Positions 1-10,032 of a stretch of 64,000 bases of DNA are shown piece after piece. Source of the stretch: Allochromatium vinosum DSM 180 (GTDB taxonomy: Bacteria > Pseudomonadota > Gammaproteobacteria > Chromatiales > Chromatiaceae); contig NC_013851.1 of NCBI RefSeq assembly GCF_000025485.1, positions 2,771,501 through 2,835,500 of the forward strand, written 5' to 3'. The notes under the pieces were generated by a model. That model was not told where the DNA came from, made no database searches, and saw only the letters and a program-made list of their open reading frames with translations. Position 1 is the stretch's first letter. Each line of letters begins with the position of its first letter. The translations under genes were made by a program, and so were the position numbers.

Positions 1-101
1 CCAAAGTCATATCAATCTAACTCGAAATTCCTTCTGCGTCCTAACGGCGCTCGCTAGCATGGCCCGCATTCCTCATCCCCGAGACGAATCGCGAGTATCC
101 C

Positions 102-1790
102 ATGCACCTGAACGACGCCGATGAGCCGCTCCGCCTCCTGGAGCACATCACCCGCTTCCGCGATCAGACCCAGGCCTATCTGAACGGCGATCTGAGCGAG
201 GAAGCGTTCCGCCCACTGCGCCTGCTGCACGGACTCTACCGACTGCGCGAGACCACCATGCTGCGCGTGGCCGTGCCCCAGGGTCGGCTCTCCAGCGAGC
301 CGTTGCGTCGGCTGGCGCGTATCGCCCGCGAGTATGCGTTGGGCGAGGTGCATCTCACCACACGCCAGACCATCCAGTTCACCGGCCCGGCGATCGGCGC
401 CGTGCCGCAGATCCTCGCCGAGCTGGCCGAGGTCGGACTGTCGAGCTTTCTGACCTCGGGCAACGGCATTCGCGGCATCGTCGTCGATCCGCTCGCCGGG
501 CTGGCCGCCGACGAGCTGGAAGACCCGCGCCCCTGGCACGCGATCCTCGACCAATGGCGTCTGACACATCCACTCATGGGCCAACTGCCGCGCAAGTTCA
601 AGATCGGCATCCACGGGGCGCGCACCGATCGCGTCACCCTGGCGGCGCAGGATCTGGGGCTGGAACTGGTGCGCGATGCGCGCGGTGAGCTGGGCTTCCG
701 GGTGCTGGTCGGCGGCGGACTGGGACGCGGACCGCGATTGGCCCAGGAGCTGACGCCCTTCGTTCACTGGCCGCATCTGCTGACCTGGATCGAGGCGATC
801 CTGCGCGTCTATGCGCGCGACGGGCGGCAGCCCGATCCCTACAAGTCCAGGCTCAAGAATCTGGTCCAGCGGCTGGGTCTGGTCGAGTTCCGCGCTCAGG
901 TCGAATCCGAATGGGCACACCTGCGCGATGGACCGGCCACGTTGACCAAAGCCCAGGTCGAGCGCGCCGCGCGCCCGTTCGTCGAAGCCCCAACGGACGA
1001 TACGGTATTCGCCGCAACGACGGTTCCGGCCCCCGCGCCCAATGAACCACCTGAATATCTGCTGTGGCGGCATCAGAACGTGCAGCCCCACAAGCGCGCC
1101 GGTCACGCCATCGTCACCCTCTCGACCAAGCGCCTCGGCACGGCGCCCGGCAATCTGAGTCCGGAACAGCTGGAGCGGATCGCCGACTGGGCGGCGACCG
1201 AGAGCCGCGACGCGGTGCGTCTGACGCCCAATCAGAACCTGGTGCTGACACAGGTGCGTGAGGACCGTCTGTTCGCCCTCTGGGAGGACGTGCGCGCCTT
1301 CGGTCTGGACGGTCCCAATCGCGGTCTGCTCACCGATCTGGTCGCCTGCCCCGGCGCGCGCGAGTGCGATCTGGCGCACGGCGATTCGCTGGGACTGGCC
1401 GCCGCCATCCAGGCCCGCTTCGCCGACGCCGATGACGTGCGCGATATCGGCCCGCTCGATCTGCGGATCTCGGGCTGCGTGAACGCCTGCGCCCATCACA
1501 ACCTCGCCGCCATCGGCATCCGGGGGCTGCGCAAGCAGGGCGAATCCCGCTACCAGATCCTCATCGGCGGGCGCTCGGGCCGCGAAGCACGGCTGGCCGA
1601 GCCGCTCGGCCCCTCGTTCGCCGCAGACGAGGTGCCCGAGGCGGTCGCAGGTCTGATCGCGCTCTATCGCCGACACCGGCAGACGGGTGAGACCTTCGAC
1701 GCCGCCGTGCAGCGACTGGGCGCCGAACCCTTCAGAACCATCGTGACCAGGGCGGCGGACGCCGCCCCTCAGGAGACACCCCATGACTGA
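102..1790 (+). CDS. cysI: Sulfite reductase haemoprotein (nitrite/sulfite reductase family)
   Basis: Predicted to reduce sulfite to sulfide in cytoplasmic sulfur assimilation. The 562-aa protein has the two ferredoxin-like halves of the sirohaem reductase family. Cluster/sirohaem cysteines are visible as C416-x5-C422 and C459-x3-C463. Length matches CysI (about 550-570 aa). It is the first gene of a tight operon and its stop overlaps the cysH start by 8 bp. No flavoprotein partner (cysJ) lies in the window, so the electron donor could be ferredoxin or a distant cysJ product. A nitrite reductase role is possible on family grounds, but the cysHDN context favours sulfite. The ATG at 102 has only a weak ribosome site; the upstream 100 bases are AT-richer and probably hold the promoter, which is cut by the window edge. 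Confidence 0.88.
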   Translation: MHLNDADEPLRLLEHITRFRDQTQAYLNGDLSEEAFRPLRLLHGLYRLRETTMLRVAVPQGRLSSEPLRRLARIAREYALGEVHLTTRQTIQFTGPAIGAVPQILAELAEVGLSSFLTSGNGIRGIVVDPLAGLAADELEDPRPWHAILDQWRLTHPLMGQLPRKFKIGIHGARTDRVTLAAQDLGLELVRDARGELGFRVLVGGGLGRGPRLAQELTPFVHWPHLLTWIEAILRVYARDGRQPDPYKSRLKNLVQRLGLVEFRAQVESEWAHLRDGPATLTKAQVERAARPFVEAPTDDTVFAATTVPAPAPNEPPEYLLWRHQNVQPHKRAGHAIVTLSTKRLGTAPGNLSPEQLERIADWAATESRDAVRLTPNQNLVLTQVREDRLFALWEDVRAFGLDGPNRGLLTDLVACPGARECDLAHGDSLGLAAAIQARFADADDVRDIGPLDLRISGCVNACAHHNLAAIGIRGLRKQGESRYQILIGGRSGREARLAEPLGPSFAADEVPEAVAGLIALYRRHRQTGETFDAAVQRLGAEPFRTIVTRAADAAPQETPHD

Positions 1791-2553
1791 ACGACGTCAG
1801 CCTTCCCTATCGACCGACACCCTGCCGACCCGTGAAGCCGCCGCGATCGAACTCCTGTCCCAGGTCTGCCGCGAGCTGGATTCCATCGTGTTCGCCACCA
1901 GCCTCGGCGCCGAAGACATGGTGCTGACCGAGATCATCCGGCGCGAACGCCTGCCGATCCGCATCTTCACTCTCGACACCGGACGGCTGCCGACCGAGAC
2001 CCTGGAACTCATCGAGGTGGTCGAACGCCACTACGGGACGCGGATCGAGCGCTACGCGCCGCACCCGGACGCCATCGCCGATTATGTGAGCCGCTACGGT
2101 CTCGACGGTTTCTACGACTCGGTGCCCGCGCGTCAGGCCTGCTGCCGGGTGCGCAAGCTCGAACCCCTGAAGCGTGCCCTGGCCGGTCAGTCGGCCTGGG
2201 TCACGGGTCTGCGCGCCGAGCAGTCCGTCACCCGCGCCGAGCTGCCGGCGCGCGAATGGGATGCCGCCAACGGTCTGGAGAAGATCAACCCGCTCGCCGA
2301 CTGGAGCGAGCACGAGGTCTGGGCCTTCATCCGGCACCATCGGGTGCCCTACAACCCGCTGCACAACCAGGGTTATCCCAGCATCGGCTGCGCCCCCTGC
2401 ACCCGCGCCATCACGGTCGGCGAGGACGTGCGCGCCGGGCGCTGGTGGTGGGAAAACCCCGAGACCAAGGAATGCGGACTACACCGGCGTGAGTTCGCGC
2501 CGCGCCAGCCGTCCGCCCATCCAGCGATCGAACGCGACAGGAGCGCCGCATGA
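1783..2553 (+). CDS. cysH: Assimilatory APS reductase ([4Fe-4S] type)
   Basis: Reduces adenylylsulfate to sulfite with thiol electrons. The 256-aa protein has the PAPS-reductase fold start (residues 35-47, with SLGAEDM) and the late catalytic motif ECGLH with Cys231. It also carries the extra cysteine pairs C120-C121 and C203-x2-C206. Those four cysteines are the known ligands of the [4Fe-4S] cluster that separates APS reductases from E. coli-type PAPS reductases, so the substrate is inferred to be APS. This agrees with the absence of an APS kinase gene or CysC fusion next to cysDN. Start overlaps cysI; the stop overlaps the cysD start (ATGA), implying translational coupling. Confidence 0.92.
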   Translation: MTERRQPSLSTDTLPTREAAAIELLSQVCRELDSIVFATSLGAEDMVLTEIIRRERLPIRIFTLDTGRLPTETLELIEVVERHYGTRIERYAPHPDAIADYVSRYGLDGFYDSVPARQACCRVRKLEPLKRALAGQSAWVTGLRAEQSVTRAELPAREWDAANGLEKINPLADWSEHEVWAFIRHHRVPYNPLHNQGYPSIGCAPCTRAITVGEDVRAGRWWWENPETKECGLHRREFAPRQPSAHPAIERDRSAA

Positions 2554-3458
2554 CCCGACTCGACACCCTCAGCCATCTCGACTGGCTGGAGGCCGACGCC
2601 ATCCACATCCTGCGCGAGGTCGTCGGCCAGTGCGCCAACCCGGCGCTGCTGTTCTCGGGCGGCAAGGATTCGGTGTGCCTGCTGCGGCTGGCTGAGAAGG
2701 CGTTTCGTCCCGGCGCCCTGCCCTTTCCGCTGCTGCACATCGACACCGGGCACAACTATCCCGAGGTGATCGCGTTCCGCGACCGGCGCGCCGTCGAGCT
2801 GGACGCACGCCTCATCGTGCGCTCGGTGGAGGACTCGATGGCGCGCGGCTCGGTGGTGCTCAGGCATCCGCACGAATCGCGCAACCGGCATCAGTCGGTG
2901 ACGCTGCTGGAGGCGATCGCCGAATTCGGTTTCGACGCCTGCATCGGCGGGGCGCGGCGCGACGAGGAGAAGGCGCGCGCCAAGGAGCGGATCATGAGCT
3001 TTCGCGACGCCTTCGGGCAGTGGGATCCCAAGCACCAGCGCCCGGAGCTGTGGAACCTCTACAACGCCCGCGTCCATCCGGGCGAGAACATCCGCGCCTT
3101 CCCGATCAGCGACTGGACCGAGCTGGATGTCTGGCACTACATCCAGCGCGAGGGTCTGGAGCTGCCGTCGATCTATTTCGCCCATCGCCGTCCGGTGGTG
3201 CGCGCCAACGGCCTGCTGCGCCCGGTCACGCCCCTGACCCCGGCCCGGCCGGGCGAGACGGTCGAGGACGTGCGGGTGCGTTTTCGCACCGTCGGCGACA
3301 TCACCTGCACCGCGCCGGTCGAGTCCGAAGCCGACACACTCGACGCCATCCTGGCCGAGACGGCGCTCACGACGCTCAGCGAGCGCGGCGCCACCCGGCT
3401 CGACGACCACGCCAGCGAGTCCTCGATGGAGGACCGCAAGAAAGCCGGTTATTTCTGA
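2550..3458 (+). CDS. cysD: Sulfate adenylyltransferase small subunit
   Basis: Small catalytic subunit of ATP sulfurylase, which makes APS from sulfate and ATP with the GTPase CysN. The 302-aa protein has the PP-loop motif FSGGKDS near residues 32-38 and the typical C-terminal tail ending in a DRKKAGYF-like sequence, both diagnostic of CysD. Length matches the family (about 300 aa). The start overlaps cysH by 4 bp and cysN follows after 12 bp. The product feeds the APS reductase encoded just upstream. Confidence 0.95.
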   Translation: MTRLDTLSHLDWLEADAIHILREVVGQCANPALLFSGGKDSVCLLRLAEKAFRPGALPFPLLHIDTGHNYPEVIAFRDRRAVELDARLIVRSVEDSMARGSVVLRHPHESRNRHQSVTLLEAIAEFGFDACIGGARRDEEKARAKERIMSFRDAFGQWDPKHQRPELWNLYNARVHPGENIRAFPISDWTELDVWHYIQREGLELPSIYFAHRRPVVRANGLLRPVTPLTPARPGETVEDVRVRFRTVGDITCTAPVESEADTLDAILAETALTTLSERGATRLDDHASESSMEDRKKAGYF

Positions 3459-3470
3459 GAGGACAGGCCC

Positions 3471-4775
3471 ATGTCATCGCTACACGAATTCCCCGCCATC
3501 GATCATGGCCTGCTGCGGTTCCTCACCTGCGGCAGCGTCGACGACGGCAAGAGCACCCTGATCGGGCGTCTGCTCTACGACACCAAGGCGATCCTTGCCG
3601 ACACCCTGCACGCCATCGCCGCGACCTCGCAGCGCCGGGGTCTGAGCGAGCTGGATCTGTCGCTCCTGACCGACGGACTCCAGGCCGAGCGCGAACAGGG
3701 CATCACCATCGATGTCGCCTACCGCTATTTCTCGACCGGCACGCGCAAGTACATCATCGCCGACGCGCCCGGGCACGAGCAGTACACGCGCAACATGGTC
3801 ACGGCCGCCTCGACCGCCCATCTGGCGATCATCCTGGTCGACGCGCGTCGGGGCGTGCAGACCCAGACGCGCCGGCATTCCTATCTGGCCCATCTGGTCG
3901 GCCTCCCGCATCTGGTGGTGGCTGTCAACAAGATGGATCTGGTGGACTACGATCAGGCGGTGTTCGAGCGCATCCGCGCCGAATATCTCGACTTCGCCGC
4001 GCGGCTCGGGATCGAGGACGTGCGGTTCATCCCGCTCTCGGCGCTCCACGGCGACAACGTGGTCGAGCGCGGCGAGCGGCTCGACTGGTACGACGGCCCG
4101 ACCCTGCTGGAACTCCTGGAGACGACGCCGGCCGCCCACACCGAGCGTCCCGAGTCCTTCCGCTTTCCGGTGCAGTACGTGCGCCGTCCGCGCGACGCGG
4201 CCAATCCCGATCTGCACGACTATCGCGGCTACATGGGGCGGGTGGAGTCGGGCGAGATCGCCATCGGTGATCCGGTGCTGGTGCTGCCCTCGGGACGCCG
4301 TAGCCGGGTGCGCGACATCCAGGTCGGCGGCGTCAGCCAGCCGAGCGCCATGCACGAGCAGTCGGTGACGCTGCTGCTGGAGGACGAACTCGACATCTCG
4401 CGCGGCGATCTGCTGGTCCGCCCGGACGAGGCGCCGCCGACCGTGCGCGAGCTGGAGGCGCATGTCTGCTGGCTCGCGGAGACACCGCTCTCACCCGCGC
4501 GCACCTATGTGCTGCGCCATACCACGCGCGAGGTCCGGGCCAGGGTCAAGCGCATCGCGTATCGGCTGGATCTCAACCGGCTGGAACGCGAATCCGCCGT
4601 CCAGCTCGACATGAACGACATCGCCCGCGTCAGCCTGTCGCTCGCCCAGCCGATCTGCCCCGATCCCTATGCGCTCAACCGCGCCACCGGCGCTTTCATC
4701 CTCATCGACGAGAGCACCAACGATACGGTCGGGGCCGGGATGATCGTCGAAGCTAGCGCGTCACCATCACCCTGA
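3471..4775 (+). CDS. cysN: Sulfate adenylyltransferase subunit 1 (GTPase)
   Basis: GTP-hydrolysing regulatory subunit of ATP sulfurylase. The 434-aa protein has an EF-Tu-like G domain: P-loop GSVDDGKST at about residues 21-29, G3 DAPGHEQY and G4 NKMD, followed by two beta-barrel domains. The length is that of CysN alone; there is no C-terminal APS kinase (CysC) domain, in line with the APS-reducing CysH in this operon. A Shine-Dalgarno-like GAGAGGACAGG precedes the ATG. The last 23 bp overlap the 3' end of selD on the other strand. Confidence 0.95.
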   Translation: MSSLHEFPAIDHGLLRFLTCGSVDDGKSTLIGRLLYDTKAILADTLHAIAATSQRRGLSELDLSLLTDGLQAEREQGITIDVAYRYFSTGTRKYIIADAPGHEQYTRNMVTAASTAHLAIILVDARRGVQTQTRRHSYLAHLVGLPHLVVAVNKMDLVDYDQAVFERIRAEYLDFAARLGIEDVRFIPLSALHGDNVVERGERLDWYDGPTLLELLETTPAAHTERPESFRFPVQYVRRPRDAANPDLHDYRGYMGRVESGEIAIGDPVLVLPSGRRSRVRDIQVGGVSQPSAMHEQSVTLLLEDELDISRGDLLVRPDEAPPTVRELEAHVCWLAETPLSPARTYVLRHTTREVRARVKRIAYRLDLNRLERESAVQLDMNDIARVSLSLAQPICPDPYALNRATGAFILIDESTNDTVGAGMIVEASASPSP

Positions 4776-5796
4776 TCCCCGTCTCGTCCGGCTCCAGCAT
4801 CCGCCCGATGTGACGGGCCACAATGCCCTGAGCGCTGAGTTCGGCCAGGGCCGCGTCCAGCCGCTCGGGCGGAAAGGCGATCAGCAGACCACCCGAGGTC
4901 TGCGGATCGGCGAGCAGGAGCGACTGCCATTCGGCGAGCGCCGGATCGATCCGGGTCTGTTCCAGACAGGCTTTGAGGTTGTTGCGTGCACCGCCCGGAA
5001 AGACACCGGCCTCGGCCAGTGTCCGGGCCTCGTCCAGGATCGGGATGGCCGGCCAGTGCAGTTCGGCGCTCAGATCCGCCCCGCGCGCCATCTCCAGCAG
5101 ATGACCCAGCAGACCGAAGCCGGTGATGTCGGTGGCCGCGTGGACACCATGACGGACCATGACTGCCGCCGCGCGGTCGTTGGGCGTCAGCATCAGCTCG
5201 GTGACGCGCGCGACTCCCTCGGGCGCGAGCCGTTCGTTCTTGAGCGCCGTGGTCAGCACCCCGATGCCGAGCGGCTTGGTCAGCACCAGCACATCCCCTG
5301 CCCGCGCGCCGCCCTTGATCACCAGTCGATCCGGATGGGCGATGCCGGTCACGGCCAGCCCGAACAGCGGCTCGGGACTCTTCACCGTATGCCCGCCCAC
5401 CACAGGCACCCCACAATCCGCCGCCCCGGCGATCAGTCCGCGCAGGATCTCGGTCAGCACCGCGAGCGGCAGGCGCGTATCCGGAAAGGCCGCGACCGAG
5501 ACCGCCGAGACCGGGCGCGCGCCCATGGCATAGATATCCGACAGACTGTTGATCGCCGCGATGCGTCCATAATCGAAGGGCGAGTCGACCACGGGCGTGA
5601 AGACATCCACGGTGCTGACCACCGCCAGCTCGTCCGACAGGCGCACGACGCCGCAGTCGTCCGGGTGTTCCAGGCCGACGATGACATCCGGATGCTGGGT
5701 CAGCGGCAGTTCGCGCAGAACCTGCGACAGCTCGGCGGGGCCGAGTTTCGCCGCTCAACCCGCACAGGCGGCGAGCTGGGTGAGTCTGATGTCCAT
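4753..5796 (-). CDS. selD: Selenide, water dikinase, itself a selenoprotein (in-frame Sec UGA)
   Basis: Makes selenophosphate from selenide and ATP for selenocysteine synthesis. A plain reading frame opens only at 5646, but the frame extends upstream through one TGA (5755-5757) to an ATG at 5796, giving 347 aa, the usual SelD length. The recovered N-terminus reads CAG-Sec-AAKLGP, which aligns with the SelD active site CAGCxAK where Cys17 of E. coli is replaced by Sec in some species. Sec is residue 14 here. The DDCGVVRL segment and later Gly-rich ATP-binding elements fit the family. It is divergent from fdnG, whose Sec codon needs this product, and its 3' end overlaps cysN by 23 bp. The Sec reading is inferred from frame and motif. 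Confidence 0.93.
5731..5757 (-). promoter_or_regulatory. Possible SECIS hairpin of selD with Sec UGA
   Basis: On the minus strand, UGA (5757-5755) is followed after 9 nt by a 6-bp perfect stem CTCGGC/GCCGAG (5745-5740 with 5736-5731) and a 3-nt loop. Spacing suits a bacterial SECIS element, which sits just 3' of the UGA. The loop CCC lacks the usual G and U, so the exact SelB-binding structure may differ. Confidence 0.4.
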
Positions 5797-6045
5797 GAGG
5801 CACCGAGTGGAAATGGAACGATGGGGGTCGATCTTAGCCATCCGAAGGGAAAAAGGCGACCACTGATCGTGCGGTAATGGACATTTCATCCAGTCTGCGT
5901 TATCAGTGTCGCGTCGATCGAATGATCGGCCAAGTGATTGATTCGCATATCAGAATAAAGGTGTTTCAGCGATTTCTGATGGAAGATCGCCGAATCGCCA
6001 CGGCGACGCGATCGCCATCGACCACCCGGAGCAAAGGAGCGGATG
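5797..6045. promoter_or_regulatory. Divergent selD / fdnG intergenic region
   Basis: This 249-bp gap separates selD (minus) from fdnG (plus) and must hold both promoters. It is AT-richer than the flanks. An imperfect palindrome at 5938-5953 (TTGAT-N6-ATCAG) looks like an FNR/CRP-family half-site pair, but its spacing is 2 bp too long for FNR. A strong ribosome site AAAGGAG (6033-6039) precedes fdnG. No clear -35/-10 pair could be fixed. Confidence 0.4.
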
Positions 6046-9000
6046 ATGACTCTATCCAGACGGCAATTCTTCAAGGTCTGCGCCGCCGGCGCGGGCACCA
6101 CCAGCCTGGCGCTGCTGGGCTTCTCGCCGGATCAGGCGCTCGCCGAGGTGCGCGCCTTCAAGCTGGCGCAAGCGACCGAGACCCGCAACACCTGCCCCTA
6201 TTGCTCGGTGGGCTGCGGCGTCCTCATCTACACGCTCGGCGACGGCTCCAAGAACGTCCGTTCCGAGGTCATCCATGTCGAGGGCGACCCGGATCATCCG
6301 GTCAATCGCGGCACGCTCTGCCCCAAGGGCGCGGGCCTCAAGGACTTCATCCAAAGCGAGGGCCGGCTGCTCTATCCCGAATACCGCGCGCCCAACTCGC
6401 GCGAATGGCAGCGGATCTCCTGGGATGAGGCTTTCACCCGCATCGCCCAACTGATGAAGGAGGACCGCGACGCCAACTTCATCGCCGTCAACGAGGCCGG
6501 TCAGACCGTCAACCGCTGGCTGACCACCGGGATGCTCGCCGCCTCGGCCTCCAGCAACGAGACCGGCTATCTGACCCACAAGTTCGCCCGTAGCCTGGGG
6601 ATGCTCGCGTTCGACAACCAAGCGCGTGTCTGACACGGCCCGACGGTGGCAAGTCTTGCCCCGACGTTCGGCCGTGGCGCCATGACCAATCATTGGGTCG
6701 ACATCAAAAACGCCGATCTCGTCCTCATCATGGGCGGCAATGCCGCCGAGGCCCATCCCTGCGGCTTCAAATGGGTCACGGAGGCCAAGGCCCAGCGCAA
6801 GGCCCGACTGGTCGTGGTCGATCCGCGTTTCACCCGCTCTGCGGCGGTGGCCGATTACTACGCCCCGATCCGCGCCGGCAGCGACATCGCCTTCCTCGCC
6901 GGACTCATCAACTATCTTCTGAGCCACGACAAGATCCATCACGAGTACGTGCGGAACTACACCGACTTCAGCTTCCTGGTGAAGACGGATTTCGCGTTCG
7001 AGGATGGCCTCTACAGCGGCTATGACGCCGAGACCCACAAGTACGACCGCTCGACCTGGGGCTATCAGCTCGGCGAGGACGGCTATGTCGTCACCGATCC
7101 GACGCTGCAAGACCCGCGCTGCGTCTACCAATTGATGAAGGCGCACTATGCCCGCTATACGCCCGAGATGGTCGAGAGCATCTGCGGCACGCCGCGCGAC
7201 GCCTTCCTCAAGGTGTGCGAGATGATCGCCGAGACCTCGGCCTCGGATCGCGTCATGACGATCATGTACGCGCTCGGCTGGACCCAGCACTCACAGGGTT
7301 CGCAGATCATCCGCACCGGGGCCATGGTGCAGTTGCTGCTCGGCAACATCGGCAAGCCGGGCGGCGGCATGAACGCCCTGCGCGGTCACTCCAACATCCA
7401 GGGTCTGACCGACCTGGGCCTGCTGTCGAACCTGCTGCCGGGTTACATGACCCTGCCGGGCGAGAAGGAACAGGACTTCACGGCCTATCTGGAGAAACGC
7501 TCACCCAAGCCGCTGCGGCCGGGTCAGATGAGCTACTGGCAGAACTATCCCAAGTTCTTCGTCAGCACCATGAAGGCCTGGTTCGGGGACGCGGCGACCG
7601 CCGACAACGACTGGGGCTATCACTGGCTGCCCAAGCTCGACAAGACCCACGACATCCTCCAGGTGTTCGAGGACATGAACGCCGGCCGGATGAACGGCTA
7701 CATCTGCCAGGGCTTCAACCCGCTCGCCTCGGCGCCCTGCAAGATCAAGGTCTCCAGCGCCCTGTCGAAGCTCAAGTATCTGGTCGTCATCGATCCGCTG
7801 GCCACCGAGACCTCGGAGTTCTGGCAGAACCACGGCGAGTACAACGCCGTCGATCCGACCAAGATCGCCACCGAGGTCTTCCGGCTGCCCTCGACCTGCT
7901 TCGCCGAGGAGGACGGCTCGCTGGTCAACTCGGGCCGCTGGCTCCAGTGGCACTGGCAGGCGGCCAAGCCGCCGGGCGAGGCGCGCCCCGATCCGGAGAT
8001 CATCGCCGGGATCTTCCTCAGGCTGCGCGAGCTGTATCGCAAGGACGGCGGCGCCCTGCCCGATCCGATCCTGAATCTCGCCTGGCGGTACAAACAACCG
8101 CACTCGCCCGCACCGGATGAGCTGGCACGCGAGTTCAGCGGCCGGGCGCTGGCGGACGTCACCGACCCCAAGGACGCGACCAAGGTGCTGGTCAAGAAGG
8201 GCGAGCAGCTCAACGGCTTCGCCGAGCTGCGCGACGACGGCTCGACGGCCTGCGGCTGCTGGATCTTCGCCGGGGCCTGGAGCGAGAAGGGCAACCTCAT
8301 GGCCCGACGCGACAACTCCGACCCCTACGGGATCGGGCAGACGCTCGACTGGGCCTTCGCCTGGCCGGCCAACCGCCGGGTGCTCTACAACCGAGCCTCC
8401 TGCGATCCGGCGGGCAAGCCCTATGATCCGAGCCGGATGCTGGTCGCCTGGGATGGACTCAGCGGGCGCTGGAGCGGGTCCGACATCCCGGACTTCAAGG
8501 CCGACTCCAACCCGGCCGACGGCATGGGACCGTTCATCATGAACCCGGAGGGCGTGGCGCGCTTCTTCGCCCGCGACATGATGGCGGATGGTCCCTTCCC
8601 CGAGCATTACGAGCCGCTCGAATCCCCGCTCGCCAAAAATCCCATGCACCCGGACAACCCGCTGGCGCGGTCCAATCCGGCGGCGCGGGTGTTCGAGGGC
8701 GACCGGGAGAACTTCGGCAAACCGGACCGCTTCCCCTATGTGGCGACCACCTACCGCCTCACCGAGCACTTCCACTACTGGACCAAGCACTGCCGGTCCA
8801 ACGCCGTGGTGCAGCCGGAGCAGTTCGTCGAGATCGGCGAGGCGCTGGGGGCCGAGCTGGGCATCCGCTCGGGCGATCCGGTGCGGGTGCGCTCACAGCG
8901 CGGCTTCATCGTCGCGGTGGCGGTCGTCACCAAGCGGCTGCGCTCCTTCGTCATCGAGGGTCAGCCGGTGCATACGGTCGGCATCCCCATCCACTGGGGC

Positions 9001-9129
9001 TTCACCGGGGTGGCGCGAAACGGCTATCTGGCCAACACCCTGACGCCCTTCGTGGGGGACGCCAACACCCAGACGCCGGAGTTCAAATCGTTCCTCGTCA
9101 ACGTCGAAAAGATCCAGCGCGTCGTCTAG
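6046..9129 (+). CDS. fdnG: Formate dehydrogenase-N alpha subunit, selenocysteine-containing
   Basis: Periplasmic catalytic subunit oxidising formate to CO2 at a Mo/W-bis-MGD centre. The frame is interrupted only by TGA at 6631-6633, in the context ARV-Sec-HGPTVASLAP, identical to the E. coli FdnG Sec site; Sec is residue 196 with this start, as in E. coli. Total length is 1027 aa. The N-terminus carries a Tat signal (SRRQFFK, then a hydrophobic stretch), and the CPYCSVGC motif near residues 49-56 begins the [4Fe-4S] site. The rest follows FdnG/FdoG to the C-terminus. The start at 6046 was chosen over 6043 because AAAGGAG lies 6 nt upstream. It is followed by fdnH and fdnI; needs selD, FdhE and Sec machinery. 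Confidence 0.97.
6631..6673 (+). promoter_or_regulatory. SECIS element in fdnG with Sec UGA
   Basis: The UGA (6631-6633) is followed by a hairpin: lower stem GGCC 6637-6640 with GGCC 6670-6673, and apical stem GGCA 6648-6651 with TGCC 6657-6660, closing loop AGTCT. The apical loop resembles the G-U-containing loop of E. coli fdhF/fdnG SECIS elements bound by SelB. This supports Sec insertion over premature termination. Confidence 0.8.
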
Positions 9130-9138
9130 GAGGCGGAC

Positions 9139-10032
9139 ATGGCACTGCAATCACTCGATATCCAGGCCCGTTCCGCCACCACCACCGCCGTGCCTGGGGT
9201 GCGTGAGACGCTGGACGTGGCCAAGCTGATCGACATCTCCAAGTGCATCGGCTGCAAGGCCTGTCAGGTCGCCTGCATGCAGTGGAACGACTTGCAGGGC
9301 GAGATCGGGCACAACCACGGCGACTATCAGAACCCCAGGGATCTGAACGACACCACCTGGACCCTGATGCGCTTCTACGAGGTCGAGCCCGAACCCGACC
9401 GGCTGGAGTGGCTGATCCGCAAGGACGGCTGCATGCACTGCGCCGATCCCGGCTGTCTGGCCGCGTGCCCGGCGCCGGGGGCGATCGTGCGTTACAGCAA
9501 CGGCATCGTCGACTTCCATCAGGAGCACTGCATCGGCTGCGGCTACTGCATCACCGGCTGTCCCTTCGACATCCCGCGACTCTCCAAGAAGGACGAGAAG
9601 GCGTACAAGTGCACGCTCTGTTCGGATCGGGTCGCGGTCGGGCTGGCGCCGGCCTGCGTCAAGACCTGTCCGACCGGGGCCATCACCTTCGGCGGCAAGG
9701 CTGAGATGATCCACTACGCCGGGACGCGGGTGGCCGATCTGCGCGAGCGGGGGTTTACCGAGGCCGGGCTCTATGACCCGCCCGGCGTCGGCGGGACGCA
9801 CGTCCTGTACGTCCTGCAGCACGCCGACCGGCCCGAGCTCTACGGACTGCCCAAGGATCCGGCCATCAGTCCGCTGGTCGAGCTATGGAAGGGCGCGGCC
9901 AAGCCGCTGGCGATCGCGACCATGGCGCTGGTCGGTCTGGCCAGTCTCTTCCACTATGTCACCAAGGGTCCGAACGCGGTCTCCCGCGAGATCGAGAAAG
10001 AGATCGAGCACGAAGAGGAGGAACAGGCATGA
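9139..10032 (+). CDS. fdnH: Formate dehydrogenase-N beta (iron-sulfur) subunit
   Basis: Electron-transfer subunit between FdnG and the membrane cytochrome. The 297-aa protein has four ferredoxin-type cysteine groups: [11 protein letters not shown] near residue 36, [13 protein letters not shown] near 97, [11 protein letters not shown] near 132 and CTLC with CVKTC near 158-180, giving four [4Fe-4S] clusters. A single hydrophobic segment near residues 252-274 matches the C-terminal membrane anchor of FdnH. It lies 9 bp after fdnG with an AGGAGG-like site, and its stop overlaps fdnI (ATGA). Confidence 0.95.
   Translation: MALQSLDIQARSATTTAVPGVRETLDVAKLIDISKCIGCKACQVACMQWNDLQGEIGHNHGDYQNPRDLNDTTWTLMRFYEVEPEPDRLEWLIRKDGCMHCADPGCLAACPAPGAIVRYSNGIVDFHQEHCIGCGYCITGCPFDIPRLSKKDEKAYKCTLCSDRVAVGLAPACVKTCPTGAITFGGKAEMIHYAGTRVADLRERGFTEAGLYDPPGVGGTHVLYVLQHADRPELYGLPKDPAISPLVELWKGAAKPLAIATMALVGLASLFHYVTKGPNAVSREIEKEIEHEEEEQA

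Noticed and set aside
4753-5646. SelD as a 297-aa protein lacking its N-terminus
   Set aside because: The missing part with the active site is present upstream through one Sec TGA.
5938-5953. FNR site TTGAT-N6-ATCAG between selD and fdnG
   Set aside because: Half-site spacing is 6 and not 4, so it is not a proper FNR box; kept only as a weak palindrome.
6043-6633. Short truncated formate dehydrogenase followed by a second ORF, as if a pseudogene
   Set aside because: The single TGA is in the exact Sec context of FdnG with a SECIS hairpin, so it is one intact gene.
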